A stretch of 64,000 bases of DNA from Apium graveolens (lineage: Eukaryota; Streptophyta; Magnoliopsida; Apiales; Apiaceae). The notes beneath the pieces are model-generated. The model did no database searches, had not been told where the DNA came from, and worked only from the letters and a program-made list of their open reading frames with translations. Positions 1-10,551 of this stretch are shown in pieces. The stretch spans positions 35,255,761 to 35,319,760 of the forward strand of contig NC_133655.1 in NCBI RefSeq assembly GCF_009905375.1, given 5' to 3'. Within the stretch, counting starts at the first letter, position 1. Each line of letters starts with the position of its first letter. Position numbers and translations under genes: made by a program.

Positions 1-156
1 TGCCGGAACAAAACGATCACCCATGATTACTGGCTCCTTCTGCTCACTTCCTGAATCCGAATCTTCAAAATCAATCTTCTCCGGAATATCAAGAACTTCG
101 TCTGTCTCCTCAGCCGTATCTAAAGTCCTCTTGCGAGTACGAGAACGAGTTTGCAT
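1..156 (-). CDS. Athila-type gag, N-terminal fragment (runs off the window)
   Basis: A minus-strand reading frame opens at an ATG at 154-156 and stays open to the window edge (52 codons seen). It begins MQTRSRTRKR and then becomes acidic (DTAEETDEVLD, DFEDSDSGSE). A start of the MQTRSR type just downstream of a tRNA-Asp primer site is what I expect of Athila-lineage Ty3/Gypsy gag, the capsid/nucleocapsid polyprotein that packages the element RNA. It lies 118 bp inside the primer site at 274-291, which fits. The capsid domain and zinc knuckle lie outside the window, so the lineage rests on the start, primer site and LTR together. Confidence 0.6.
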   Translation of the reverse strand, partial: MQTRSRTRKRTLDTAEETDEVLDIPEKIDFEDSDSGSEQKEPVIMGDRFVPA

Positions 157-273
157 AAACGCTCGCTAAAGTACCTGAAATACAACCGAAAACAATAAGT
201 AACACGTCTTAATCATTAATCACTGAGTCCTAACGACCAATGATAAGTACATAAACTAAACAAATACACCGAG

Positions 274-291
274 TCCCCGGCAGCGGCGCCA
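274..291 (-). other. Primer-binding site, tRNA-Asp type (Athila)
   Basis: Read on the minus strand this is TGGCGCCGCTGCCGGGGA, differing at one base from the 3' end of plant tRNA-Asp (TGGCGCCGTTGCCGGGGA). It lies 6 nt inside the LTR edge at 298. It fixes the element's orientation (minus) and marks the LTR at 298-1745 as the 5' LTR. Confidence 0.8.
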
Positions 292-297
292 AAAACT

Positions 298-1745
298 TGT
301 TAGGGCGAAAATAAGCACAAATATTCACGCAAGTATACGCGTTCGCAAGTAATATAGAATACTTTCTAGTTCGTTCCCACAGAGACTCAGACTGATTATG
401 TTCAATTAAACTCACTCACCAATGTATGATTACTTCTCAATGTTAAGACAATAACACTTAGATTTGATTAACTAATTATTAACTACAATTAACTACTAAA
501 ATTAACCACTTAATTAACATTTCGAATTAACAATATTAAAATACTCATGAGATCACAACTTTATTACTACTTCCTTCAATAGTCATTGTTATTACCCTTA
601 GCATGCAACAGTGATGATATTAATTGAATAACACGAAACTGATAAAAACCAATTTCCATTGTACTAATACCATTCTACCAAACATCCACAATTAAGATAG
701 AAGTTGAATAGGCATCTATTATGTTGAGTCCCTATATGTCTACAGAAATTGACAACATAATGATTTAAGAACAAGTTATTCCTTTTGATTACACAGGGCG
801 AATAAAACGGTTAGAGTTACCCACTAATCATGCAAACACATACATGAACCTATGCTAGCATGACAAGTTCTAAATCTCAAGATCCACCATCACTTCACAA
901 GAGATTAACACCCTATCTTATATGTTCGCGACGCAAATAAGACGAATACGCACAACCAATACTAGATATCATACAATCATCACACGCTAAGGTATTAAAC
1001 AACTAACTAAAGAATTCCATAGTAAATCCGTTACGACCCCATGATCACGATTAGCCCATGTTAGCACTTATCGTCATCATGGGTTCATATGAAAACATGA
1101 TAATTAAACACAAAAGAATAATAACTAAACTAATTATATTAAACCAGAGTACGTCACAAGAGTAATAGGTTCAAAGCAAGAAAACTAGCATCCAACGTTA
1201 CAACGAAATAAAGAATCACAAGAAAATATGCTTCCTCTTCGTTGCGGTGTGCTAAAACGGTCTTCTTCCTTATCTCCTTCGCTCCTTGATTAATACAACG
1301 ATCCAACACACGTGAAACGTCTCTGAAATCTACTTATATAGGAGTCCCATAAAACTCAGATTACACAGAAGTTGGAAGCCAAACAGAAATAGAAGTCTAA
1401 AATAAATATTCTGAATTCTCGACCCTGCGCGGCCGCTCAGCATAGGTGAGCGGGCGCTCAGCTTCCTGCGCGGCCGTTCAGCATAGCTGAGCGGGCGCTC
1501 CGACCCTTTCTGGAATTTTTGTCTGTTTGTTCCGTTTCTTCGCTATAATCTGCTCCTCTCTTCCCACTTGCAATGCTGAACACATGCCAAGGCTTATTAT
1601 TGATGATTTCTCCCCGGAAATGCAACTAATACCCTGAAACGCACAAACACTAGAAAAAGGCAACAAATACACAAAATACTTGATTTCAAGACACCAATTT
1701 AAGCTATTATAAGACGTTCTAAGTGGTATAAAATGCCACTTATCA
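298..1745 (-). mobile_element. Athila-type 5' LTR
   Basis: The LTR is about 1,448 bp. On the minus strand it starts TGATAAGTGGCATTTTATAC and ends CGCCCTAACA, giving TG...CA ends; the start is typical of Athila/Calypso LTRs. The primer site abuts it on the left. The 5 bp outside the other end (1746-1750) are aaggg; the matching copy would be off the window. The element sits in the 3' internal region of a Tat-type element (1746-1808), so it is younger than that copy. An internal GC-rich tandem repeat is listed separately. Confidence 0.75.
1425..1501. repeat. GC-rich 41-bp tandem repeat inside the Athila LTR
   Basis: Nearly two copies of a 41-bp unit start at 1425 and 1466. Each holds CTGCGCGGCCG, then TCAGCATA, then GAGCGGGCGCTC, so short inverted GAGCG/CGCTC words recur within a unit. 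The block stands out sharply from the AT-rich LTR around it. Confidence 0.8.
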
Positions 1746-2379
1746 AAGGGAACAAATGAACTTAAATTTTTCGTAATCTTTTACAATTTCCCAGAAGTTG
1801 GGGGCAAATGATAGGGAATAATATAAATCTTAATTATGTCATTAATATTGCATTAATTACATCTAGTGCTGCAAGGCCCATTAAAGAAGGCCACATGTAT
1901 GACATTCAAACCAAGAAGGTTAACACATTGATCAGACCCCAAGAAGGTTAACACATTAATCAGGCCTGATGGAACAAAAAAAGCCCAATAACCCTGAATA
2001 TTAATTAATTTCGTAATTAATTAATAAGGGATAAATCAGCTAATTAGTAAAGTCCAAATAAGGACACAATTCCTTGGAGATTCTACTTCCAAGTAGGAAT
2101 CAGTTTCCTACTTCCTAGGACTCCAAAGTCCATTTTAATTCTGAGACTTGTCCATCAAGTCTCCTAACTCTAGTCTAATTCAAGGACTCCCAACATCTAT
2201 ATTAAGGGTCTCATCCCACAAATCAGAACTATATTTTTTGAATTGATCCTTGGCATACAGCGATGTATGTAGGCATCTTGTTAAGGCAGATTGAGTCACG
2301 AAACACAAAAACAGTCAAATCGAGTCTTGAATTTCACGAACCCTGGCATTAAATATACCTTAAGTTTTTATCCATAACA
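1746..2379 (+). mobile_element. Tat-type element, 3' internal end plus 3' LTR (remnant)
   Basis: Positions 1746-1808 match the sequence before the Tat1 3' LTR (AAGGGAACAAAT..., ending in the purine tract GTTGGGGGCAAA). Positions 1809-2379 match the Tat1 LTR (TGATAGGG... to ...TTTTTATCCATAACA; 571 bp against about 580). It is a diverged copy of the Tat1 family. The rest of the element lies beyond the Athila insertion, off the window. The 5 bp after the LTR are attac. Confidence 0.75.
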
Positions 2380-2809
2380 ATTACTAAAATAGAAAAAATT
2401 ATAAAATATTGTTATAAATACGACAATATGAAATCCCAAACAACATTTTAATATTTGATCAAATTCATGAAAAGAAAATATATAAATAAAAGAAATTTTT
2501 TTTACGTAAATGTATTACGTGGTATGATTAAAATATCCTCACAAATTTATAATGTGAAAAAATCAGACAACTAATAGGTAAAATAAATTATAACACATAT
2601 GTTATATTTAGCTTATCAAAATTAAATATAAAAATACTATAATAACTAAATATATAAGTAAAAAAAGTATATTTTTTTAAAAAATTTGTTATTCACGAAA
2701 ATCATAAAATTTATTTAAGAAATAAACTTATTATATTAAAATTTAGTTAAATAAAAAATATATATAAAAAAATTATATAAAAAAATAATAATCACCCTGG
2801 ATAGAAAGG

Positions 2810-3035
2810 TGTTCCCTCTGTCTCATTCAATTCTCTATATCATTTTTTGGCACGCTTTTCAATGTTCGTTTAAAGTATAACTCTATTAAATTTTTAAAAA
2901 ATTTTTTTTCTGTATAAAAGTTTTATGTTTAAACTTCTATTAAAAAAAAAATTAGAAAAAATATTACGAAACTATATTTTATAATGCGTGCAAAAAAGTA
3001 AACGTAGATAACAGTGTGGGACGGAGGTAGGAGTA
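2810..3035. mobile_element. Stowaway-like MITE, degenerate
   Basis: The left end reads GTTCCCTCTGTCTCATT and the right end GTGGGACGGAGGTAGGAGTA. These form an imperfect terminal inverted repeat of the CTCCCTCCGTCCCA type known from Stowaway (Tc1/Mariner) MITEs. Total length is about 225 bp with an AT-rich core and no coding capacity, as expected. Drifted ends make the exact boundaries and the TA target duplication uncertain. Confidence 0.55.
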
Positions 3036-3237
3036 AACACTTGATCGAAGTCTCAAACATCTCCCGATTACATGAACAAAAACCAAAGTATAGTTGAGTC
3101 AGGTAAATGGTTGCAGAAATGTTGAAGGCAATAAGTACGATATAGTGGAGATAATGGAGTTTGTGAATTTGAGGAGTCGTAATTGAAATGCATAAGCTGA
3201 GTGTTGTCTGGCATGCATGATGCATCGTTTCTGAAAA

Positions 3238-3287
3238 GACTCAACTATTTCCATTGGTGGTAGACTCAGCTATTTCCATTGGTGGTA
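3238..3287. repeat. 25-bp tandem duplication
   Basis: Two adjacent 25-bp copies (3238-3262 and 3263-3287) of GACTCA[A/G]CTATTTCCATT followed by GGTGGTA differ at one base. It looks like a simple local duplication in non-coding DNA. Confidence 0.85.
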
Positions 3288-3986
3288 GATCTCAGTCAAT
3301 CAAATCTGGAGACAGGTTCCTCCTCCTAAGTAGGCTAAAGAGCTAGTAGTACAATAAGTATCTACTTTAATTTGGAATAATTGCCTTGTTTGTTGTTGTT
3401 CTTTTTCTTTTTGTAAAGAAACAACTACTACTTGTTTGACATTTGTCAACCGAGGGAAATAATCATTACTTAGAGATTTTTGCATTGTTGCAGTTTACTC
3501 CGTAAATGGCAATTTATGATTTGAAGGAATTTCACAATTTGTTAGGAGGAAATCTTTTCAAGATCTTCTGGTTAGATACTCTCTCTCTCTTCCCACCACT
3601 TAGATATTTAGGACATGTATTCCACCACAAAAAAACTCCTCCTATTTTATGTCTCGTTTTTCTTCTTCACCGTTCTTTTATACCGTTATTTGAACCGGTT
3701 CACAGGTATCTTCACTAATTGTTGAAAAACATAATTTTGTTTTGAAAGTTAACATGTGAAAAATATTTAAAAAATGCAATATAAGAAATTGACCAAAATG
3801 AATGTTGCAGGTAGAGCAGATTGCAATAGTGATACCTTGTTTATTTCCGGGAGTTAAAAATTCTGTAAAAATATGTTGGTTGTTAGCTAGTTTATTTGAG
3901 TCCTAATAAAGCTGATAAATGTATGTTTTAAACAGGAGTGTATGGTACAAGCAAGTTGATTGTTTTCTTTCCCTCAAAATTCTAAC

Positions 3987-4650
3987 TAGTGGTGAGCAAA
4001 AATAAATCGGAAAACTGAAATCGAGCCAAAAAATCGAACCCGATAAAATTGAAAAAAGACACGGTTAGGTTATGCTTTTGGTTTTATCTTGAAAACCGAA
4101 CAGCTTATAATATTTATTTATTTTATTATTTAATATAATTTTTGTATAATACAATCTTAAATATACATAAAATTTGTTCACCATACATAGCAGTAGTAAA
4201 ATAAACCATATGACAATCCCTTTATTCATGTTCATGTCTATATACTTGTGTAACATGGCTTCTATGGCTTCCATCACCGTTACTGAATCTTTCAGAATGT
4301 TTCTGTCTTTCGTCTAATAAAATCGCCAGAGAAACTATTTCTACGTCTGGTCCTGAGGTATGACTTCTGTTCCATTCGTCAAGATATTATCTAATAAAAT
4401 TCATGTTTTGTTTCAAATAAAAAGTTACTCAGCTATATACAATGATAAATGACAGCTGTAAATCTTTCTTAACATTATATTTAATATTAATTTATAAAAA
4501 TTAAAAATTGAAACCGAAATACGATTAACCAAACCGAAAATAATCATTCTAGTAGGTTCGATTACAATTTATAGGTAGAAATTGAACCAAATCGATTTTT
4601 AGAGTTTGATAATAATTTTCGGTAAAAATCGAGGCGAAACAAACCAGGCA
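3987..4650. mobile_element. Candidate non-autonomous hAT-type MITE
   Basis: The left part begins TAGTGGTGAGCAAAA and is rich in CGGAAAAC/CGAACC words. The right part is rich in AAACCGAAA, GGTTCGATT and TTTTCGGT. Such C/TCGGTT-rich arms around an AT-rich core, with a TAGNGGTGAGCA start, are typical of small hAT-like elements in dicots. A matching TGCTCACC terminus on the right is not evident, so the right border is a guess. Confidence 0.3.
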
Positions 4651-4873
4651 CGCGCCGTTGATGAGGTACAAGCAAAGGAGCAAAGGGGTGAATGGAAAAT
4701 GAGTTGGTAATATTCCATTAAAGTGGCTAGGATAGCTTAGACCGTAGAAAGAGGAACACAAAAGGTAAAACACAAGGTGATGCATGCATTATCATCACTT
4801 TGTTGCTGCCTTGGCTTTGCAATGTAACTCAGCTACTTTTCTTATTTCTTTTCAGCTTTTTTAGGCTTTTGCT

Positions 4874-5014
4874 CTCTTCCCATATAATGCGGTTGGCAAT
4901 TATTTAGTTGAATTGAATCCCTCCGGGCTCTGTGAGACTATGATTGCATTTATGCGAGACTTGCAAAATCAAATCGAACTCATTACAAAGTACTATTTCC
5001 ATTTGTTTGGTTAA
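4874..5014 (+). other. Short open stretch after a possible splice acceptor; unknown
   Basis: After a pyrimidine tract ending TTCTTTTCAG at about 4855 the plus strand stays open for 46 codons to a TAA at 5012-5014, with non-repetitive composition (contains NYLVELNPSGLCETM). It could be a terminal exon relic of a host gene or chance. I recognise no family and see no upstream exon. Confidence 0.15.
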
Positions 5015-5543
5015 AATTTTCATTACTCGGTGAACAATCCCACCTACTGGCCATTGTCTTGATCAGCCTAATAATGTCTTTTTATTTGATGTATTATATC
5101 CGGGGCCGGGATCGAGATCACAAATGATCACAAAACAATCTAAACTTAATGTATTATTGCTTGTTTTTAGATCACAGCCGGGACTTAAGATAATTTTTTT
5201 ATTGATTTTTGACTAAAAATTGTAAATTTATAAAAGATTTCTTACTAAAATTTTCGATTCAATAGTGACTACATCACTGTTCCGCCCTAATAAAATATAT
5301 CCAGATTTTCTCGACTTCGTGTTAGGAAACACGCAATCAGTGTATCAATTAGATTGTTGTTATTGTCGCTCAAAGTACGTTGTGGTTGTAACTAAAGGGC
5401 AATGTCGAGCGCAAAAACTTTTTTTAGGGGATCCTAATTTATACTAATAATTCAAAACTAAAATTCAGATTTTAACTTAGAGTCCAAATTTATAGTTAAA
5501 ATACTTTATATTTACATAAAATAGAGGCTAATAGAGGCACTAT

Positions 5544-6266
5544 TCAATCTTTGCATAAAAGCGGTAAATCTGTCTTTCGTGACTTCATATTCTGAAAATG
5601 CGGAATGATTACCTCATTTTCAATACTTATGAAAAGTTCTTTCTCGATATAACACACCAAGCATTCACTAAGAAATTCATCCCCCATTTTATTACGCAAA
5701 TTAGTCTTGATAATTTTCATAGCTGAAAATGTACGTTCCACACTTGTTGTAGCAACTTGTAAAACAAGAATAAGCTCCAGCAGAAGATATAATAATGGAA
5801 AGCTCTTGTCAAAACCTACATCAACCATCTTTTTAGCAAGATCCCCTATATTTTGCAATTTCAGAAATGCTGCATTCATCTTCATTTCAGATAACCACAT
5901 TTTCAGTTCTTCTTTAAACTCCATGAGATCAGATGGTGAGAATTTTTGTGGGTATAACTCTACAAGTCGAACTATTTTTGCAAGATCAAAGTTTGCGAAA
6001 GAAATTCTTAAATTTCTTGGGTCAAGGCAAGCAACACACAACAACAATTCTGTACTTGACTCCGAGAAACGATTCTCTATTTCTTGACTAATACGATCAA
6101 CAACTTGAAAAAATATGACAAACCGAAAATGATGAAAATAAGTGGTAGCTTGTTTACCTTGAATCTCACTAAGAACATTATCTTCCATATTTGGAATGTT
6201 AATTTTGTGTTCTAAACAGAATGTAAAGACCTCCTCCAACAGCTCATCCCAGCCACCCTCTCTCAA
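5544..6266 (-). pseudogene. hAT transposase, C-terminal dimerisation domain (broken gene)
   Basis: A 240-codon open segment. Its C-terminal half carries the hAT family dimerisation domain (Dimer_Tnp_hAT), recognised by TSVERTFSAMKIIKTNLRN followed by M.DEFLSECLVCYIEKE. This is the region through which hAT transposases dimerise and which closes part of the catalytic fold. The preceding residues (LLCVACLDPRNLRISFANFD) fit the usual region just before it. It ends at a stop at 5544, about 145 bp from the inferred element end. It is continuous with 6244-6510 only after a frameshift, so the gene as a whole is dead. Confidence 0.8.
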
Positions 6267-7302
6267 AATTTGTAAATGTTTTTTTCACATTTGAAACCAT
6301 ACTCATAGTTTGGATTATATTCTGATCTTTTTGTTGCAATAATTGTGATAGAGAACTTGTCATCCTCAAGAATACCTTCATCAAATAGGCAATGAAAACA
6401 AACTCATACTTTTCCATTTTTTCAATTAAGCCAACTACCTTATCTTTAATTTTCCTCTCTTTTCCGTCCTCGTACATATTTGTAAGAATGAGAATCACAG
6501 CTGACCACATAGAAAGAAAGCGAATGATTGTTTTGTAATGTGAACCTCATCTCATGTCACCTAGCCGAGTTAAACTGCTATCTTTTTCAGTCCTCTTCCA
6601 CTAGAAATATCACCAGGTTCTAAACGTGCAACCATATCTTCACGTTGTTTATGTTGTTTTTGTCGAATCTCATCCTTTCTTTTGTACGAAGCGCCAACCG
6701 CATTAGTAATTAAAGAAATCAATAATAAATTGATTTCCTTCAACAACAACCACAATTACTAGTTGGAGTTGATGGGCAAAGTAATGAATATATCTGACAT
6801 GCAAATTTTCATTTAAAATTAGAGTCTTCAAATCATTAAGCTCGTCCCACATGTTTGAAGCCTCATCGTATCCCTGGCCTCTGACTTTTGATATTGACAA
6901 ATCATTGCATAACAAAAATTATTAACAGCATCTTTTAAAGAAAGTGCAGTGGTGTCCTTGACATGAACCATTCCAACAAACCGCTCAACGACCTCCCCGA
7001 GTTTGTTTAAATATCCCAAAATGATCGCCATTTGCTCTTTCACAGAATTATCACGAGCTTCATCAAGTAATATAGAAAAAATCTGTATCCAACATCACAA
7101 ATTATTGATTTTGTTGTTTTTGACGCATAAGCATTAACAATTTATTTTTGGATAGAAGAAGCCATAATTTGATGATTTGCCGGCGCATTATCTTTGACAA
7201 CTTTTCCCACATTAGGATTACAGAGGTTGTACCATGAGAGTATCTCCAAAAAATTACCTCGTATGGAAGACAAAGACTTGTCATGTCCGTAAAATGCTAA
7301 TC
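6244..7302 (-). pseudogene. hAT transposase, central part with DUF4371-like region (broken)
   Basis: The minus strand carries several out-of-phase pieces of one transposase. 7043-6828 contains LGEVVERFVGMVHVKDTTAL, a strong signature of the DUF4371/TTF-type zinc-finger hAT proteins. 7284-7102 reads toward NAPANHQIMASSIQK and then hits a stop. 6915-6703 includes LNENLHVRYIHYFAHQLQLV, the CxHRL/AHQL-like region. 6510-6244 is helical sequence leading into the C-terminal domain. At least four frameshifts or stops separate them. The right end (7298-7302, taatc) is the target duplication of element A; the gene resumes at 34885. Confidence 0.75.
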
Positions 7303-8288
7303 TGTTAGGAATTTGTTGTGAACTTGATGATAAGTTAAATACAACACCTTAGTAGATTTAACTTAGTATTTTTTGGCTCTCAACGGATGTTCTAATATAG
7401 TCGTGATGGATGATCTTTATAATCCCGACGTATGACAACTGAACATCCATCGAGAGTGTAGCTTATGTAACAATAAGTATTACATCACATTTTTGTAAAC
7501 AACAATGATTTTAGTCTAGTAGATTCTGTAGGATTCTTTAAGTCATGTTGAATACTAGATAGATATACAGAATATGTTGGCTAATTGTGAATATGAGATG
7601 TCTTGTAATTCTGTATAAGTGAAAGGGAGTCAAGTGATAGAAAGGCTAACAACGGATGATCTACAAAGACTACCGACGGATAATCAACAAGGCTCCTGAC
7701 GAATGATCAACATAATCCCGACGGATGATAATATTCAAATTAGCAGTTGATAGTGACAACAAAGTCACATGCGTCAGGTGTTTACAAATGGAATGCGGCA
7801 GCTTAATTACAGGTTTTAGAGAACAAAGAAGCATTACCATTTTCATGCAATTAAGAAGATATTCAAAGATGCTGGAATAGAATAGGGAAACATCATGAAG
7901 TTAGACTAGATATAGTTTGTCTTAGCAAGTAGAACCAATAACGAAGTAAGCATTATTTTCAGAGAGATAGATAAAGTTGTATCTGTTAAGAATTTCTCTG
8001 TAAGGTTGTAAGTTCACTTGTAAGCAGTTGTGTGCTATTCAAGCATCACAGAGTTCTCATACTAATATATATCTCTGGTGGATAAGTTCAAATCCACCAG
8101 AAAGTTTTAAAGCTTTTTGTTTTATTACTTTGTGTTTTGATTTGAATTCAAGTTTCATTCCGCACTTCTTGCAAAATCAAACACCGTTATATATATATTA
8201 AGTAAGAACAGTCTTAAAATTCAAAAAGGAGTCAGAATTACATTCAACCCCCCTTCTATAATTTTTGTTGCTTTGTTTCAGAATAATA
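7303..8288 (+). repeat. 5' LTR of SIRE-like element A
   Basis: Starts TGTTAGGAATTTGTTGTGAA and ends CAGAATAATA directly before the primer site. The 3' copy ends GGGAATAACA, so the original ends were TG...CA. The 3' end has the pyrimidine block CAACCCCCCTTCTATAA that SIRE/Maximus-type LTRs share. Two clusters of the CGACGGAT motif lie at about 7375-7460 and 7645-7735. Confidence 0.85.
7375..7735 (+). repeat. CGACGGAT motif clusters in the A 5' LTR
   Basis: About eight exact or near copies of (C/T)CGACGGATGAT occur here: CAACGGATG near 7379, ATCCATCGAG near 7449, CAACGGATGA near 7649, CCGACGGATAATC near 7671, CCGACGGATGAT near 7719 and decayed versions between. Spacing within a cluster is about 22-26 nt. 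The 3' LTR has the same arrangement (33930-34010 and 34195-34281), better preserved. Confidence 0.85.
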
Positions 8289-8290
8289 AT

Positions 8291-8302
8291 TGGTATCAGA
8301 GC
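8291..8302 (+). other. Primer-binding site, initiator tRNA-Met (element A)
   Basis: TGGTATCAGAGC, the standard Copia primer site complementary to the 3' end of initiator tRNA-Met, 2 nt inside the LTR. Confidence 0.9.
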
Positions 8303-8348
8303 AAGCTCTTGAAGTACAAAGAGTGTAAAGATCACAACAATCAACAAG

Positions 8349-9491
8349 ATGAACAAAAAGGATGTTGGAGTCAAAATTCCATTTCCTGTACAAAGACAAC
8401 TATCACCACTGGAAGGTGAAGATGTACCTACATCTTCTCTCTCAAGATAAAGCTTATGTGGATTGCATTGAAAGAGGTCCTCATGTCCCTATGAGAGCTG
8501 CCACAGGGAATGAACCATCAGTTCCAAAGCCTAGACATGAATGGTCTGATCCAGACATTGAGCAAGTCAAGAAAGATAAAAATGCCATGAATATACTATT
8601 TAATGGTGTTGATGGTGATATGTTTGACAACATCAGAAACTGTAAAACAGCTAAAGAGGTTTGGGACACAATTTAAATTATTTTTGATGGTACTGAGCAA
8701 GTCAGGGAGAACAAGATGTAACTCTTGATTCAGCAATATGAGCATTTTCACTATGAAGAAAGTGAGTCACTCACTGACATTTTCAGTAGAATTCAAAATT
8801 TACTGAATGCTCTCAAGTTGCATGGAAAGGTCTACCAAACCAAAGACTCAAACCTAAAATTCCTTAGATCTCTGCCCAAGGAATGGAAGCCAATGATAGT
8901 CTCATTAAGAAATTCTCAAAATTATAAGGAGTTCAGCTTAGAGAGACTGTATGGTATCTTGAAAACCTATGAGCTTGAAATAGAGCAAGATGAAAGGATG
9001 GAGAAAGGAAGAAAGAAAGGAGGATCCATTTCACTTATTGCTGAGCAAGAGAAGGAAAAGGAGATGAAGGTTGAAGCTGTGAAATCTGCATCAAACTCAA
9101 GGGTTTCTGAGAGCAAGGGTAAAGGGCTGATAGCTGAAAATGAAGAACAGTTAAGCCAAGATGAAATGGATGATATAGATGAGCATCTAGCATTCTTATC
9201 CAGAAGATTTGCCAAGCTCAAATTCAAGAAGAATTTTGGAGCAGCTAAGCCAAACAGAAACATGGTTGATAAGTCTAAATTCAAGTGTTTCCAATGTGGC
9301 TTAGCAGGTCATTTTGCTAGTGAGTGTAGAAAGTCTGATTCTAGCAAGAAAAAGTTTGAGCCTGTTGATTATAAGCAGAAATACTTTGAGTTGTTCAAGC
9401 AAAAGGAAAGAGCTTTCATTACACAAGAAAATGATTGGGCTGCAGATGGATTGGATGAAGATGAAGAAATAAGCTATGTCAACCTAGCCCT
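8349..9491 (+). pseudogene. SIRE-like A gag, 5' part (broken; continues at 28425)
   Basis: The likely start ATG at 8349 (MNKKDVG) goes out of frame within about 40 nt relative to B, through a 1-nt insertion near 8375. From 8362 the frame carries the Copia gag domain: WKVKMYLHLL, then AMNILFNGVDGDMFDNIRNC, then KAKEVWDT-like and SLTDIFSRIQNLLNALKLHG. Two in-frame TAA codons (8674 and near 8716) stand where B has CAG. A CCHC zinc knuckle, CFQCGLAGHFASEC, lies at about 9286-9330. The frame is cut at 9491 (YVNLAL) by Copia-2 and resumes at 28425. Confidence 0.8.
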
Positions 9492-9938
9492 TCTTGGATT
9501 TTTAATCACAGCGGGGCATGGTAAAACACTTTTACACATATATAATCCAAATAAAAGCATATAAATCGTGGTAAAAAATATAGGGATCGAATCTAACCTT
9601 TAAAATAATTCGGAGACAACGATCAGAGATCCTTAGCAGTTGTTCCTCAAGTGTGAAGCACTCCACCGGTATCCACCAAGAAAACGATGTTAAGGAGGAG
9701 GAAGGAGGTGGAGAGAATTGGGTTTTCCAAACTTTTTGGGTTTTTTTTATATTAAAATAGGGTCTATAATAGTGTATTTATAGGCAAAATTTTAAGCTAA
9801 AATTTTCCCATAAATATTATTATTATTATCCCATTTATTATTCTCATTAGTAATTAAAACACCTTTTAATTATTAATCCTTTTTCTAAACACTTTAGAAA
9901 TAATTCTCTCTCTTGATTTAATTTCCAAAAATTAAATC
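9492..9938 (-). repeat. Copia-2 3' LTR, first part (interrupted by Tat1)
   Basis: Nearly identical to the start of the right LTR at 26750 (TCTTGGATTTTTAATC onward). The last five bases, aaatc (9934-9938), are the Tat1 target duplication. The LTR resumes after 20884. Confidence 0.85.
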
Positions 9939-10517
9939 TGATAGGGATAAATAAATTATGATAGTTTAATTAAATACTGCGTTAATTGTACAAGGTGTGT
10001 ACTGCTAGGCCCAATAAGAAGATGTATGACATTCAGACCAGAAAGGTTAACATGCTGATCCTGATGGACCAGATCAGGATTGATGGAACAAAGAAGGCCC
10101 AAAAACCCTGATTATTAATTAATTTCATAATTAATTAATATGGGAAAAACCAGCTATTGAGAAGAGTCCCGATAAGGATATAAATCCTTACAGATTAGCC
10201 TCAAGGGGACCTAAAAGGATAAGGAATCAGTTTCCTACTATCTAGGACTCCAAAGTCCATTCTAATTATGAGACTTGCCCACCAAGTCTCCTATACCAAG
10301 TCCAATTCAAGGACTCCCAACATCTATATAAGGGGCCTCACCCCACAGATCAGAACTACGTTTTTTGATTTGATCCTTGGCAATCAGCAAGGTACGTAGG
10401 CATCTTGTTAAGGCAGATTGAGTCACGAAACACAAGAGCAGTCAAATCGAGCCTTAGAGCTCACGTTCCTTTTTATTAAATACAGCAAATAATAACCTTA
10501 GTATTTTATCCATAACA
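9939..10517 (+). repeat. Tat1 5' LTR
   Basis: TGATAGGGAT... to ...TTTATCCATAACA, TG...CA ends. A TATA-like CATCTATATAAGGGG lies near 10320, followed about 30 nt on by CCACAGATCAGAAC, a plausible Pol II promoter and RNA start. It carries degraded copies of ATCAGGCCTGAT, perfect twice in the 3' LTR. Confidence 0.9.
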
Positions 10518-10519
10518 TT

Positions 10520-10537
10520 TGGCGCCGTCTGTGGGAA
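10520..10537 (+). other. Primer-binding site region of Tat1
   Basis: TGGCGCCGTCTGTGGGAA starts 2 nt inside the LTR. The first nine bases match the 3' end of tRNA-Asp (TGGCGCCGT) and the rest do not match well, so the primer tRNA is uncertain. The same string is familiar from plant Tat-type elements. Confidence 0.7.
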
Positions 10538-10551
10538 GCACAACAACAACC

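Larger units (their letters stand above)
2380..5399. other. AT-rich intergenic stretch, no supported gene
   Basis: About 3 kb of AT-rich DNA with homopolymer runs, especially 2400-2800. No reading frame shows a recognisable domain. It contains a MITE-like sequence (2810-3035), a 25-bp tandem duplication (3238-3287), a candidate hAT-type MITE (3987-4650) and one short open stretch after a possible splice acceptor (4874-5014), all listed separately. Otherwise I see nothing to annotate. Confidence 0.6.

Noticed and set aside
2929..3225. A 98-codon minus-strand ORF
   Set aside because: It overlaps the MITE-like element and has the low-complexity hydrophobic composition of translated AT-rich DNA.
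3506..3718. A 70-codon plus-strand ORF as a possible small gene
   Set aside because: No recognisable domain, no supporting promoter or splice context; likely chance in AT-rich DNA.
8362..8676. Treating this 104-codon ORF and the next (8725-9564) as separate genes
   Set aside because: They are in the same frame with stops where element B has Gln codons; they are one broken gag, and residues past 9491 belong to the inserted LTR.
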